Shown here piece after piece: positions 1 to 10,000 of a stretch of 38,372 bases of DNA. The stretch is from Gryganskiella cystojenkinii. Lineage: Eukaryota; Mortierellomycota; Mortierellomycetes; Mortierellales; Mortierellaceae. The notes below the pieces were generated by a model. It was not told where the DNA came from and did not search any database. It saw nothing but the letters and a program-made list of their open reading frames with translations. The number at the start of each line of letters is the position of its first letter. Within the stretch, counting starts at the first letter, position 1. Location: assembly GCA_015852425.1 (NCBI GenBank), contig JAAAIG010000325.1, forward strand, positions 1 to 38,372, read 5' to 3'. The position numbers were made by a program, and so were the translations under genes.

Positions 1-559
1 TTTTTGGATATGGATGATTCAATGATTCAATGAGCTGCGCCACCAACTTTTGTGGGCAAAAAAAGTAAGTCGTTTGAAAAAAAGAGGCTGAATGGAAACG
101 GCGGTCCCCTCTTGCCCATTTCTTTATTTGTGGGAGAACATAGGTGGGATGCCGTTTCAACAATATCACTTAAGAGCTCTTAGGAACAGGCATGAGCTCG
201 AATGACTAAAGGCACGGTCTGTTTCATCGGCAAGTCAAGCAATTCGGTGAGCAAATTAGGATCTAAGAAGAAAATACGAAGCAAACTTTTTGGAAACCTC
301 CTGTACATAGGCCAAAGAAGCGGGTCATATCTTTGAATGCGGGGTCAAACAATCGTGCAACCTGGACGTTTGGATTGTGTGCATCTTCGTAGGATGTCAA
401 CCGTCGTCTCTTTCAAGAACTTGCTACTCATGACGTTCCACTTCGACATCCACTCAACAATAAGCCAATCCGGTTCTTGTAAAATGTCTCGTGCTATAAG
501 ATCCAGTTTCCTTCCTCTGCGCTTCAGTGCTGGTTTAGCATCCCTATTCTGAATCGCTG

Positions 560-1400
560 GCCTTGAGCTGTCTGCATCTCAACAACGTCCCCCTCTTCAT
601 GCATTCGTGCAACCTCTCCAACTTTCATTCACAAGTCCATGTGCAACGTCAATATTGGAAGTGCACATCACTCTGGCTCCAACGTATAAACAACAGCCCT
701 GTTTCAGACTCGATGTTTTGAGACAGTCCATGGTCCATTATATAACCGCCATCATCTTCTGCAACACATGTCCATATATCCCCTTTCAACTTAGCGAAAC
801 ATATCGTTTTATGGTCCTCGGCTTGCCTACGATGAGTCATCAACCAGATCGCGTCCTCGGAAATGTTCTTCTCCTTCAGACTTCCATTCTTTAAAATGTC
901 GCGGAAGACTTCATAGTCAACTTAGACAACGATCCTTTACGAATACCCTCCAAGAAACGCCTAAAGCTTGCATCAGCATTCGCCGACAAGGTGTTATTAA
1001 ATCAAACCGTCCCAGTTCCTGATATGATGGCGATTCCAAAACCGATCAACATTTTCCTGTGATCGGCTGACAGGCCCTAACTGGCCAAAATCGCCAAGAA
1101 AGATAATGGCGACTCCACCAAAGACCTGTCCTTCAACGTGTGTAGCACCTGACAGGGTGCGTTCCATAGACGACAGGAGTGTCTCCGATATCATGGACGC
1201 TTCATACACCAATAATAATGGCTTTAGGTCCCTCACATGAATATCGATCAATTGTTCTCGAACCAAATACAGGTTTCCAACAAAATACGAACCATTTGAG
1301 AATCGTGAAATACGAAACCACCGATGTATAGTCTGACCCTTCACATTAACTGCAGCCACGCCTGAAGGAGCGAGCAAAATGGATTGATGACGGTTCTGGA
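560..1400 (-). pseudogene. PIF1-like DNA helicase remnant, 5'-truncated and frameshifted
   Basis: The minus-strand frames carry pieces of a PIF1-family helicase. At 1377-997 there is an APSGVAAVNVKGQTIHRWF block (the usual GVAA-N-x-GxTIH motif) and later an IIFLGDFGQLGPV block (motif III-like GDFxQLPPV). The Walker B position reads LLVYEASM, so the usual DE is YE. Further on come NADASFRRFLEGIRKG and WLMTHRRQAED (about 985-810), and near 670-610 a VGARVMCTSN-type block followed by a GLVN motif. The blocks lie in the expected order but in different frames. The Walker A lysine loop is missing because similarity stops near 1400, where an unrelated duplicated module begins. Such helicases are host genes or part of Helitrons; no Helitron ends or Rep domain were seen. 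Non-functional; family call fairly sure. Confidence 0.75.
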
Positions 1401-1891
1401 GACCGAATTCCCGTCTGCCTAAGAGTCTTCTATGGGATCTATGCGTGGGACTTGAGTGTTCGCGCCAATTGGACCGACCAGCAAATGCTTCGAGGCAGGG
1501 ATGAAGTCGGGCCTAGGCGCTTCTTTTTTTGATGTAAATGGGAGCGAAAGGGTTATGAGCAACAGCCAAAATCGAGGGCGATACAAAGTTTGTGGTCCCG
1601 CCGTTTCCTCAATTTTACAAGGAGGACTTGTTGCGCAACAACAGAAAACTGCCCTTTGAAGGATTATTCCGTTCCTGGAAAAGAGCAACTTCGGCGGTGT
1701 AAGAACAACATCCATTGAAGGCGGCGCGCAGGACTTCAGAGAGATGCAAAGTTTGCAGAGTTCCAGTCTGCGCGCCGCGTCCTCAGTTTTTGCCCGGGTG
1801 GTGATGGCGAGGCGGCGTTACCCTGAAAGTGGGAGTGTAACCACTGCCACACCTCATCCTAACCTTCTGGAAGTCAGAGCTCTGGATTAAG

Positions 1892-1899
1892 TATAAATA
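1892..1899 (+). promoter_or_regulatory. TATA box of secreted peptide gene A
   Basis: TATAAATA lies 96 bp before the ATG at 1988. The sequence between them is pyrimidine-rich and ends in ACAACTACAAG just before the ATG. The same arrangement is kept in copy B (3977). Confidence 0.7.
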
Positions 1900-1987
1900 C
1901 CTGTGACCTCTGGAGTTGCCTCATCTTCATCTTCAAGCAATAAATTCATCTCCCTCCCACCCTCCTCCCACACCACACAACTACAAG

Positions 1988-2167
1988 ATGCGTTTCGTGA
2001 TCACCCTCGTTTCCATTGCTCTCTTGGCAGGCTCTGCCATGGCCGTTTACTGCAACAATGGCGCCGGCCTTTGCAAATCCTCACAACTCGGCTGCCGTAA
2101 CCTCGGTGGTGAAGTTGTCACCGGAGACTGCCCTGCAGCCCAGCTTTGCTGCCAAGGACTCTGGTAA
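1988..2167 (+). CDS. Small secreted six-cysteine peptide A (beta-defensin-like cysteine spacing)
   Basis: A 59-residue protein. The start at 1988 was chosen because it opens directly with a signal peptide (MRFVITLVSIALLAGSAMA, cleavage predicted after residue 19), because copy B starts at the same place, and because a TATA box lies 96 bp upstream. The 40-residue mature part has six cysteines spaced C-X6-C-X6-C-X11-C-X5-C-C, with a glycine two residues before the fourth cysteine. That order, the adjacent last pair and the G-x-C4 are the beta-defensin signature, although C2-C3 is one residue longer than typical. The mature peptide carries about as many acidic as basic residues, unlike most antimicrobial defensins. 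It may be an antimicrobial, effector or signalling peptide; only secretion and disulphide bonding are well supported. No intron seen. Confidence 0.8.
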   Translation: MRFVITLVSIALLAGSAMAVYCNNGAGLCKSSQLGCRNLGGEVVTGDCPAAQLCCQGLW

Positions 2168-2218
2168 TCTCCACGAATGGTCAAAGGACTGCCAGAAAGG
2201 ATAGCTCTGTAATCGAGT

Positions 2219-2224
2219 AATAAA
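2219..2224 (+). terminator. Poly(A) signal AATAAA, peptide gene A
   Basis: AATAAA 52 bp after the stop of the peptide gene. Confidence 0.5.
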
Positions 2225-3257
2225 TCACTGGAGCATATGCCGAGACAGGCTCGTTTTAGAGCCAGTCGCAGCGAAATCTAAATAAAACAAACAAAAAACA
2301 AAATGTTCTTGCAACTTTGATGCATCTCGTTGAATAACTTGCGTCGAGTTTGTCTTGAGGCTCGTATCCGCCACTTTTGCTGCTAATATTTGTCGCTACA
2401 GCACGGTTTGTTGTAGTCTCACTGTTACATCCTCGCCATATCATTCAGTCCCATGATTGTCCATGGTTTTTTTTAGAGACACGCTTCATTTACATGGTTC
2501 GAGTCATAGGCATAACATTTCGCTTGAAGTTGATGTGCTTACCGCCTTTCCGATTTTTCGTTTAATGTGAATAGGACCTCGGTCCTTGAACTATACTACC
2601 AGGGTGAGGTGTAGCTACAATAGAAACCCCTTCAAAAAAAATGGTGCCATGGTTATACCTTTAGCGGGAGCTCAAGCAGAGAAGTATCTCTAGCAAGAAA
2701 AACGGTTTGAGCTCCCATTCAATAAAGAGAGAATTCAGTGAGAGAGGGTCTAATCATTGGAAGTGAATGACAATTTTTCTACATCTGGATGTTGAATGCA
2801 TGGATCCAGCAAGCGTGAACTCGTCCAGCGGGTTCTTGGAGTCTTTGGTGATTTGGATCCGAGACGTTGCTGGGTCGACGTTTGTACCAAGTAGGCACTG
2901 TTTCCAGGCTTGCGACCGTCGTAGACCAGGCCTATTAACCTTGGTAGAAGTAAAATGTAACAATCGTAAGCCGAAGACTAGATTTTCCACAGAGCGCCAT
3001 CAAACCCGGTGTTGTGTAGCGGGACGCCGACACGCGCTTGGCCCATAGGGGATCGATGCAGGAGGCGTGGTCGTATTTCGTATTGGGAAAGTGGAAAGTA
3101 GACCATATTCCAGATCAGGGGGAAAGCCAACCGGGGACAAATAACTGCTCTCGTAGGCCACAAGAAGGGTGTAACCGAGGGCGTACTTACTTTGACGCAA
3201 TTACTTTTTCGACTTGCCTTTTTATGGCAGGAGATGCTTTGCTGGTGGGTCCGCTAA
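2225..3257. other. Spacer between the duplicated modules, no confident gene
   Basis: There are short open frames on the minus strand (2754-2990 and 2978-3200) with protein-like composition, but they belong to no family I recognise and lie in different frames. They may be fragments of an older gene or transposon. Nothing else is supported. Confidence 0.4.
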
Positions 3258-3976
3258 TGACTTCCGTCCGCTTAAGAGTCTTCCATGGGATCTATGCGTG
3301 AGACTTGAGCGTCCACGCCAATTGGACCGGCCAGCAAATGTATCGAAGCAGGGATGGAATCGAGCCTAGGCGCTTCTTTTTTTGATGTAAATGGGAGCGC
3401 AAGGGTTATGAGCCACAGCCAAAATCGAGGGCGAATACAAGGTTTTTGGTCCCGCCGCTTCCTCAATTTTACAAGGAGGATTCGTTGCGCAACAACAGCA
3501 ACTGCCCTTTGAAGGATTGTTTCGCTCCTGGGAAGGAGACTACGGCGAGAGAGATTTTTTCCCCACTCCAAAAGCAACTTCGGCGCTGTAAGAACAACAG
3601 CCGTTGAAGGCGGCGCGCAGGACGTCAAAGAGATACAAAGTTTGCAGAGTTCGCTTCCGCGCGCCGTGTCCTCAATTTTTGCCCTGGTGGCGTTGTGTGT
3701 AACTGCCACAATGTACATACTGTACCTCCCTCAGAGTGTGCAGCAGAGGTTTTTGATGGAAGAGAAGGGATGATTGGACGCCTCATTTGCGGCGAATTTC
3801 GCGCGCCGCCCAGGCATCAAGTCAATTGTGGCGCGCCGGGTTAGAGGAGCAAGGGATACTGGTGTCCGTGCGCTAACTCCACAGGCCATGGCAAGGCGGC
3901 GTCCTCCTGAAATTAGGTGTGTAATCACTGCCACGTTTCATCTTGGCTTTCTGGAAAGCCGGAGCTCTGGACCAAG

Positions 3977-3984
3977 TATAAGTA
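3977..3984 (+). promoter_or_regulatory. TATA box of secreted peptide gene B
   Basis: TATAAGTA lies 95 bp before the ATG at 4072, at the same position as TATAAATA in copy A, followed by the same CCTGTGACC. Confidence 0.65.
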
Positions 3985-4071
3985 CCTGTGACCCTAGAGT
4001 TGCCCCACCTTCATCATCAAATAAGCAATTCATCTCCCTCCCACCCTCTTCTCACTCCACACAACTACAAG

Positions 4072-4257
4072 ATGCGTTTCGCGATCACCTTCGTTTCCAT
4101 AGCTCTCTTGGCAGGCTTTACCATGGCCACCGACTACTGCAGCGATGGCAGCCAGATAGGCTTTTGCGTCTCCGGACAAAACTGCCATGCCAGTGGTGGT
4201 ACTATTATCGGCGGATTCTGCCCCTCGAACAGGTGGTCGTGCTGCGTAGCCAACTAA
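4072..4257 (+). CDS. Small secreted six-cysteine peptide B, paralogue of A
   Basis: A 61-residue protein. An in-frame ATG further up at 3988 would add 28 residues, but it lies only 11 bp after the start of the TATA box and would bury the signal peptide, so 4072 is preferred. The signal peptide is MRFAITFVSIALLAGFTMA, 15 of 19 residues identical to copy A. The mature part has C-X8-C-X5-C-X11-C-X6-C-C, again with G-x-C4 and a terminal Cys pair. Outside the cysteines only a few residues (Tyr before C1, a Gly-Gly, the Pro after C4) match copy A. The mature peptide is slightly acidic. Secretion is well supported; function is not known. Confidence 0.82.
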   Translation: MRFAITFVSIALLAGFTMATDYCSDGSQIGFCVSGQNCHASGGTIIGGFCPSNRWSCCVAN

Positions 4258-4723
4258 GGGCCTGCACCAACAACACATCGTGAGAAAAAAGAAAAAAGAA
4301 GGTTCAAAAAGTTGCTAATCGAATTCGAGATAGATTACTCCTGCTGTTGACTAAGCGCAAAAAGCGGTCAATGTGTCAACATCAAGACTCCTCAATAGCC
4401 TATTTAAAGTCGAGGGTACAGTAAGGGCTTAAGACAAAGGCAAGAGCAGAGCCAGGTTCCGGGGGCAACAGTGAAAGCAACATTCGCAGGATGGAACAGC
4501 CATGACGTTGGCGTCAGAAAAGTTACACTTATAAAAGCAGAAAGACGAGCAGATGAGGGTTTATAGAAGGCGAAGTATTTAAAGGTCGAGGCGAAGTAAG
4601 AAACTAAGGGTGTAGTTTGGCCGAGTATGTGGACCGCAAATGCGTGCTTGCAGTTTTTTCAGCAAAAAGTGAGTCGAGAAAGATCTGCTAAGCCAGTTCT
4701 AACAAAACGCAAGAATTCACTGT
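4258..4723. other. Intergenic, no gene seen; retroelement-like scrap at 4498-4525
   Basis: No coding signal. The only feature is the 17-mer TGGCGTCAGAAAAGTTA at 4509-4525, which recurs with one change at 6498-6514 and resembles a retrotransposon primer-binding site. Confidence 0.4.
4498..4525 (+). repeat. LTR-retrotransposon primer-binding-site-like scrap 1
   Basis: AGCCATGACGT followed by TGGCGTCAGAAAAGTTA. The 17-mer matches 6498-6514 at 16 of 17 positions, and the preceding CCATGA is shared. TGG-TCAGA resembles retroelement primer-binding sites that copy a tRNA 3' end. No LTR could be delimited. Confidence 0.35.
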
Positions 4724-4806
4724 AAAAAAAAAAAAAAAAAAAAATCAACTGGGAGAACAACTTGGAGAAGAACTGGGAGAACAACTTGGAGAACAACTGG
4801 GAGAAC
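4724..4806 (+). repeat. A21 tract followed by a 12-bp minisatellite (5 units)
   Basis: Twenty-one A residues (4724-4744) are followed, after two bases, by five tandem 12-mers (4747-4806) alternating AACTGGGAGAAC and AACTTGGAGAAC/G. Confidence 0.85.
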
Positions 4807-4875
4807 AATGGGTGAAAAAAGTGAGACCCCTTTCTGTTTTTCTTTTCTTTCTCGGAGTTCTTAAAGGGGGTCTAG

Positions 4876-5055
4876 GTGGATCTTCAAATATCAAACAACG
4901 CATGCGAAAGTGTTGACGACGACGCTTTTATTGGACAGAATGTGTTAGGATTGTATGTGAACAAGAGGCCGAACGAGTTGAAGGATTTGGAGACGGATGG
5001 TGAGATTGAAGTGACTGCAGTAGAATTGCGTGTTCGAAAAATAAAACTATTTTGA
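4876..5055 (+). CDS. Possible 3' exon fragment, unrecognised
   Basis: After an in-frame TAG (4873-4875) there is a 59-codon open frame ending in TGA at 5053-5055. Its composition is protein-like and acidic (for example VDDDAFIGQNVLGLYVNKRP then LKDLETDGEIEVTAVELRV). No ATG is suitably placed, so if real it is the last exon of a truncated plus-strand gene (CTAG at 4872-4875 could be the acceptor). It overlaps the stop of the minus-strand gene at 5047. No family recognised; it could be chance. Confidence 0.25.
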   Translation: MDLQISNNACESVDDDAFIGQNVLGLYVNKRPNELKDLETDGEIEVTAVELRVRKIKLF

Positions 5056-5901
5056 GCTAATATAGAAATCTCGGCTGGCAATCTTGTGATCGCAGAAAAC
5101 GATATAGTTCTCGGTTTTTCCGGGCTTAACGAAGATGTCATCCCCATTGTGCTGAGTGTTAAGATAACCGTCGACGCCGGGATGCGCAGACTTGAGTCTC
5201 ATTCCATTGACCCAGTTGTATCCCGTCCACATAAACTTGAAATCGCCCACCTCAGGGATCCAGGCCGCATTATGGTTGCCTACTTTGACTGTATAAAGAT
5301 CACCCACAGTATTCTCCCCCTTGGGGTTCATGGTGTACTTGTACTCAATTTGTTTGAAGAAAAGGCTGTTGATGATATACGCAATCAACTCGGCGGCCCA
5401 CTGTGCTTCCATTGCCAATTTGGTGTTTGCATAGGCATTTCTCTCGGAAACAAGCTGGTACTGCTGTCCAGGAATGACATGCTGACGAGTCTTGATATTG
5501 GCATCGAAATCACCCTGCTTAACGAACATCATCCTGTAGTATTGGCTTTTTCGATCGTCGTTGTTGTCTCGCTTGAAGTTTTTATATCCAAACGACATGG
5601 ACTTGTGATAAATGTATCGTCGTCTCCACAAACCGTCCTGGTCGCGTTTGACGATCATCGGGTAATACCAAGTATTGGTATACAGATCCTTTGAGCGAAC
5701 GGCCTGAAAGTTGCTGTCGAGGACACCAGTGTTTTCTTGGAGAACGTGTTCAACACCATCAGAAAAGTCGGCTTCGTCAATCTCGTCGGAAAGTATTTCT
5801 GGACGGGGCTCGGTAAATATCTTGTTGGGAGCTGAGAGGTCTTCCTTGTCGGGACCATCGAGAATGGGTTGTAGGCCGGGATCTTCATGGTCGTTTGTCA
5901 T
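5047..5901 (-). CDS. Unrecognised 284-residue single-exon protein
   Basis: Full-length open frame starting at 5901 and stopping with TAG at 5047. A TATA box about 106 bp upstream supports the start. The first 50 residues are acidic and Pro-rich (PDKEDLSAPNKIF, EILSDEIDEADF). The rest is rich in aromatic residues and beta-strand-like: TNTWYYPMIV, RRRYIYHKSMSFGYKNF, IEYKYTMNP, DFKFMWTGYNWVNGM, ending in ENYIVFCDHKIASRDFYISS. There is no signal peptide, membrane segment or known catalytic motif. Only two Cys-independent features stand out: the many W/Y residues and the Asn/Asp-rich loops. I do not recognise the family; a lineage-specific cytoplasmic protein is the plain reading. An antisense open frame of 202 codons is its shadow. 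Confidence 0.7.
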   Translation of the reverse strand: MTNDHEDPGLQPILDGPDKEDLSAPNKIFTEPRPEILSDEIDEADFSDGVEHVLQENTGVLDSNFQAVRSKDLYTNTWYYPMIVKRDQDGLWRRRYIYHKSMSFGYKNFKRDNNDDRKSQYYRMMFVKQGDFDANIKTRQHVIPGQQYQLVSERNAYANTKLAMEAQWAAELIAYIINSLFFKQIEYKYTMNPKGENTVGDLYTVKVGNHNAAWIPEVGDFKFMWTGYNWVNGMRLKSAHPGVDGYLNTQHNGDDIFVKPGKTENYIVFCDHKIASRDFYISSK

Positions 5902-6006
5902 CTTGAAGGAAGGAACAGAACAGTCAATGAGTTGAAGGTAGAAGTGATTTGTGAATTGGAAGGAATAGAGGAGTTGATATTCTGATTTCTCCAGAGTAAT
6001 GGGTAC

Positions 6007-6014
6007 TATTTATA
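6007..6014 (-). promoter_or_regulatory. TATA box of the 5047-5901 gene
   Basis: Minus-strand TATAAATA, 106 bp upstream of the ATG; about the same spacing as in the two secreted-peptide genes. Confidence 0.6.
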
Positions 6015-6487
6015 TTCATTTGGTATCTCAGCTCGTCATTGAAACTGGCATATTGTGCCGATGTAAGGGAAATGCGGTAAGCAAGGCCGACCATCTACTT
6101 GCATGAAGATGCACCAATGCATGACTGTCGGCATTCATGCATGCACGTTGCATTTATACTTTCCCACAGATACTACCTTGATCGATAGATTTCTTTCTTT
6201 ACCCGTACCTGCGCTGTGTGGTTTTCTCTCGTTCACACGCTTCCTTGTCAACACGAACAAACCTCCGGGTGCTACTGGCAGTGGTTGATCATGGTGGCGG
6301 AACTGAGGGACAATTCGAGTGAATGGATGTTCGAACTACATACATGGAATAGTGAACGGTGATATCGGGAGCAAATGGAGTGGAGGGTGGTCGGATAGTA
6401 TTTTTTATAGATAGTTTTTTAAAAAATGCGGATGTGTTTAAAGCAAAAACTATACGAGAGGTGGGTTGGTGGCGATGAGGTGGAGCA

Positions 6488-6514
6488 ACCATGAAATTGG
6501 TGTCAGAAAAGTTA
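6488..6514 (+). repeat. LTR-retrotransposon primer-binding-site-like scrap 2
   Basis: CAACCATGAAAT followed by TGGTGTCAGAAAAGTTA; see 4498-4525. It is on the plus strand, opposite to the gypsy remnant that begins just beyond it, so it probably comes from a different insertion. Confidence 0.35.
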
Positions 6515-6599
6515 TTATATAACCTAGGAGAAATAATGCAAGACAGTTCAGAGTGATGGTACTCGGGGGTGACGGTAGTTCGAAAGTCTCGGAGAGGTA

Positions 6600-9500
6600 G
6601 CTAAATTACCCTCACATATATGTGTTGGGTCGAGACCTCCTTGGGTTCGATTTCATTGTTGGTTAGGGGCGTCCGTTGGTCAGAGTCGCGAGCGACGTGG
6701 CGACGGAGTTTGGAGACATGAAAGACAGGGTGGATACGACTGCCGGGGGCAGATCCAGTCTATAGTTCAACGGGCCAGTCCTTTCAAGGATATGGTATGG
6801 ACAGCGTAATCGAGGTAAAAGCCTGAGGAGGGTGGTATCCGACGGCAGATCCGACTTGATATGTGTCCGTCAAGATAGACCAAAGATTCGACCTCAAAAG
6901 AAATCGGACGATGATGCTTATTATACTGAGCACATATGGACCTTTGCGCGTCTTGAAGAGCATCCTTGACCATATGATAGCGAGCAAGATGATTTCGTAT
7001 AAAGATTTGGGCCTCAGGGACCGAAATAGTCTCCGGAGAAGCCAACAGGAGCCTCACGGGGATGTCTGGGTTATAACCTCAGAAGGTCTCGAACCGTGTA
7101 AACTTCGTAGACGAAGACGAAGCAGAGTTGTAGGCATGCTCTGCTAAATAAAGATGCGAGTCCCAGTTTTCAGGATCAGCGGCAGCATACCCACGGAGAT
7201 ACTGTTACAGGGTTTGGATCGTACTCTGATTGACCATCCGTTAGTTGATGGTGCGCAGTCGACATGTTCAAGCTGGTTCCCAGATGAGTGAACAAACTGG
7301 ACCAGAACAGACTAATGAAGGGAGCATCACGATCGGTCGACGACAGTAGTAAATAGCAGTTGAGCCCGACTTAGACTTCAGAAGATATCTAGTCCATCGC
7401 AATGTGAGTCCATGGACGCTCGGGAATCGATAGGGGTTGAAGGAAACCGTTTTCCTTCGTTGGTCTTGTCATTGTTGTCTTGCAGACGTGACAAGACTTG
7501 ACAAAGTGTTGAACCGATTTTTTCATTCTCGGTCAGTAGTGGAGAGCGGAGAGACGGAAATATGTTGTCACAACGCCGTTGTGGCCCGACAAAGGAGAGC
7601 CGTGAACCTCTATGAGGAGCAGATTCTTGGTACTAGGGAGATCCGGGATACAGATCCGTAGACCTTGTTTGAGATACAACAGACCGTCAAAGAGCAAGAA
7701 GTCGGCCAAGGGGTCATCTTCCTCGAGGTTCTTAGCCTTTTTATAGACAGAGGCGAAATAGAGATCTGTTGCTATCGCTTCTTGACATTGACGACGGATC
7801 TCAGGACTCACGGACGGGCAGGATTCAGAAAGAACAGACACCTGATAGTCCGGACAACGGGACAAGGCGTCCATAACAACATTCAAGATACCCTTCTTGT
7901 ACTTCACCTCAAAATTATGCTCATACAAGTTTTCAGACCAAGAGGCCTGGAGAGGACCGAGGTTGTTTTCGTTGCAGGTACTTGAGGAACACATGATCCA
8001 CGTAGATCTGGAACAGCTCAGACGTGGAGTGTAAATAGACTCTCCATTGGGTCAACGCGTGCATTGCAGCAGGTTGCTCTTTTTCGTGGATCAGATAGTT
8101 TATCTGGGCAGGGGAGAACTTTCTAGGCTCGAAAGCAGTCGGTTGTCTATCATTCATCAGAAGAGCGCCAATGGCAAAGTTAGAAACGTCGACTTGGACC
8201 GCGGCCTTCTTGGTACGGTCCATGACAACCAGGACTGATGCGGTCGCCATTATTTCTTTGAGCTGCTGGAAGGCTTCAGTCTGGAGGGTGGACCATACGA
8301 ACGGGTTATCCTTTTTGATTATTTAGTTCGGTCAACGGAACTGCAACCTTGGCGAAGCTGGCAATAAATCGACGGTAGTAATCCACCAACCCAAGAAAGG
8401 ATTGAATATCTCGGACGCAGGTCAGTGAAGGCCAATCCAAGATCACCTTAACCTTCTCAGGGTCGACCTTGATTCCCTTTGGACACGACATGACCGAGAA
8501 AGGAGACCTCGCTCATGAAAAACTCGCACTTGGACAACTTGGCCTAGAAATTTTAAGCTCGCACCTTTGTCAAGATTTTTCGAGGTCGATCGCGTGTTGT
8601 TCGGGATCATTACTGAGGACCAACAAGTCGTCTAGGTAAATGATCACGCATGCATCATTGGTGAGGCCAAAAGGCTCCACAAAAAATTCGTACAATTCGG
8701 AATGCATTTTGTAGATGTCAGCTTCATCGATCCGGACTTGGTAATACTCAGAGTGAAGGTCGATTTTTCTGTAGACCTTGGCGTCTTTGAGACGATCCTA
8801 GAGCTCGTCGATTCGAGGTCATGGATACGAGTTCTTGACCGATGTTTGCTCAAGGCCTTATGGTCGATGCACATTCGTAGACCTCCGTCCTTCTTCCGAA
8901 CGAAAGGGACCGGAAGCACTTCAGCAGACTGACGAGGACGAATAAAACCGTGTTCGATCAGATCTTGCAGTTGTTTTTCAATTCATCGATCTCAGTCAAC
9001 GAGAGGAGGTACATGTGGGCCTTGTAGGGGGCTTGGAGCCGGGTTCAACTTCGATCTTATGGCAACAGGCCGCGAAGGCGGTAGATTCATAGGTAGATCG
9101 TCCGGAAATACATCTTTGAACTTCTCCAGAAGCTTTTTGGCACGGGAGTCGATATCGAGGACTTTCTCTGGTTTAGAGTCTTTAGGGTCTTCTTGTTTTT
9201 CGAGGATGCACAAAAATGCTTGGTCTCTCGGCATTTGTCTTTTTGAATTGCATCGCAGACAGGACAAGGACACGACTAGGATGGATATGGCCTTGGAGTA
9301 GGGCATCACCAAGACGAACAGTGTTCTTCTTCCAATCCATATCCGGTCGGGGTTCTGATTTTGAAAACCAACCCTTGCCGAGGATGGCTTTATGCTTCAT
9401 TTCCAAGACGTGGAACATGGGCACCGGGCCGTAGCCTTGACCGAATTGGACCTTGATCATGACGTACTGAGTACACAGGAGTGGTCTGTCATCCGCAACT

Positions 9501-10000
9501 GAGACCTCGGTTTGACGTAACTTCTTGGTCGTTTTGATACCAAGTGTCTGCATGATTCTTCTCGACTGATGAAGTTGTAACTCACTCCGGAGTCCACCAT
9601 CAGATTAAGGTTGTAGCCGTCAACAAAGTACCAGACAGGTACAGCTACGGTTCATCATTGTCCACTACTGGATCGCGATATTTCACCTCTACTAAAGAGA
9701 TAAAGTTGGTCTGCGGATACTATTCTGGGCTACATACCAGAGGAGACAGGGGCTGCGAATAACGAACTGGGAGCAGCGGCCTAGTCCTCAGACGGAAGCG
9801 TAGCGTTGCTGAACCTGACTCTTTTGCCACGAGACTCCGAAAAAGCAGAGGATATGTACTTTGCTCGAAGTGCAACAGGGTTTGGGTTCACTATTATCTA
9901 GTAACGATGTAGCTACACCTCCATCAGATTCGCTCGATCCCAAGGCCCCGAACCGAAGGCGAGCGAGCATATAACTCTTCATGTAGGGGCAGGAGTCTTA
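6600..10000 (-). mobile_element. Decayed Ty3/gypsy retrotransposon, pol region
   Basis: Fragments follow the gypsy order on the minus strand. Aspartic protease: about 9605-9300, with MVDSGVSYNFIS and later a LGKGWFS/DWKKNTVRL block. Linker: FKDVFPDDLPMNLPPSRP near 9150-9060. Reverse transcriptase: PVPFVRKKDGGLRMCID near 8915, and VDPEKVKVILDWPS then QSFLGLVDYYRRFI (8470-8360). RNase H: VDVSNFAIGALLM then EKEQPAAMHAL (8190-8060) and NVVMDALSR (about 7880). Integrase zinc-binding region: EVHGSPLSGHNG near 7590. Integrase C-terminus: MVKDALQDAQRS (about 6960), and a P-FHVSKLRRH block near 6720. The blocks are split among three frames with stops, and no LTRs were delimited. A gag part may extend to about 10200 but is not recognisable. 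Inactive. Confidence 0.88.

Larger units (their letters stand above)
1408..2167 (+). repeat. Duplicated module, copy A (upstream region plus secreted-peptide gene)
   Basis: This stretch is closely similar in order and sequence to 3258-4257: the same start (cttaagagtcttc-like), the same GGCGCC-rich and TTTTTTTGATGTAAATGGGA-type blocks, the same TATA region and the same signal-peptide start. Similarity fades in the mature coding part and is absent after the stop codon. Copy A lacks roughly 35 bp and 190 bp segments present in copy B. The two copies are direct and about 1.85 kb apart. Confidence 0.9.
3258..4257 (+). repeat. Duplicated module, copy B
   Basis: Direct duplicate of 1408-2167. Relative to copy A it has an extra segment of about 35 bp near 3530-3575 and one of about 190 bp near 3700-3890. 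The latter is rich in GGCGCGCC-like sequence and lies between the shared upstream blocks and the TATA box. Confidence 0.88.

Noticed and set aside
5086..5694. Plus-strand open frame of 202 codons
   Set aside because: It lies entirely antisense to the 284-residue minus-strand gene, which has its own TATA box; it is a frame shadow.
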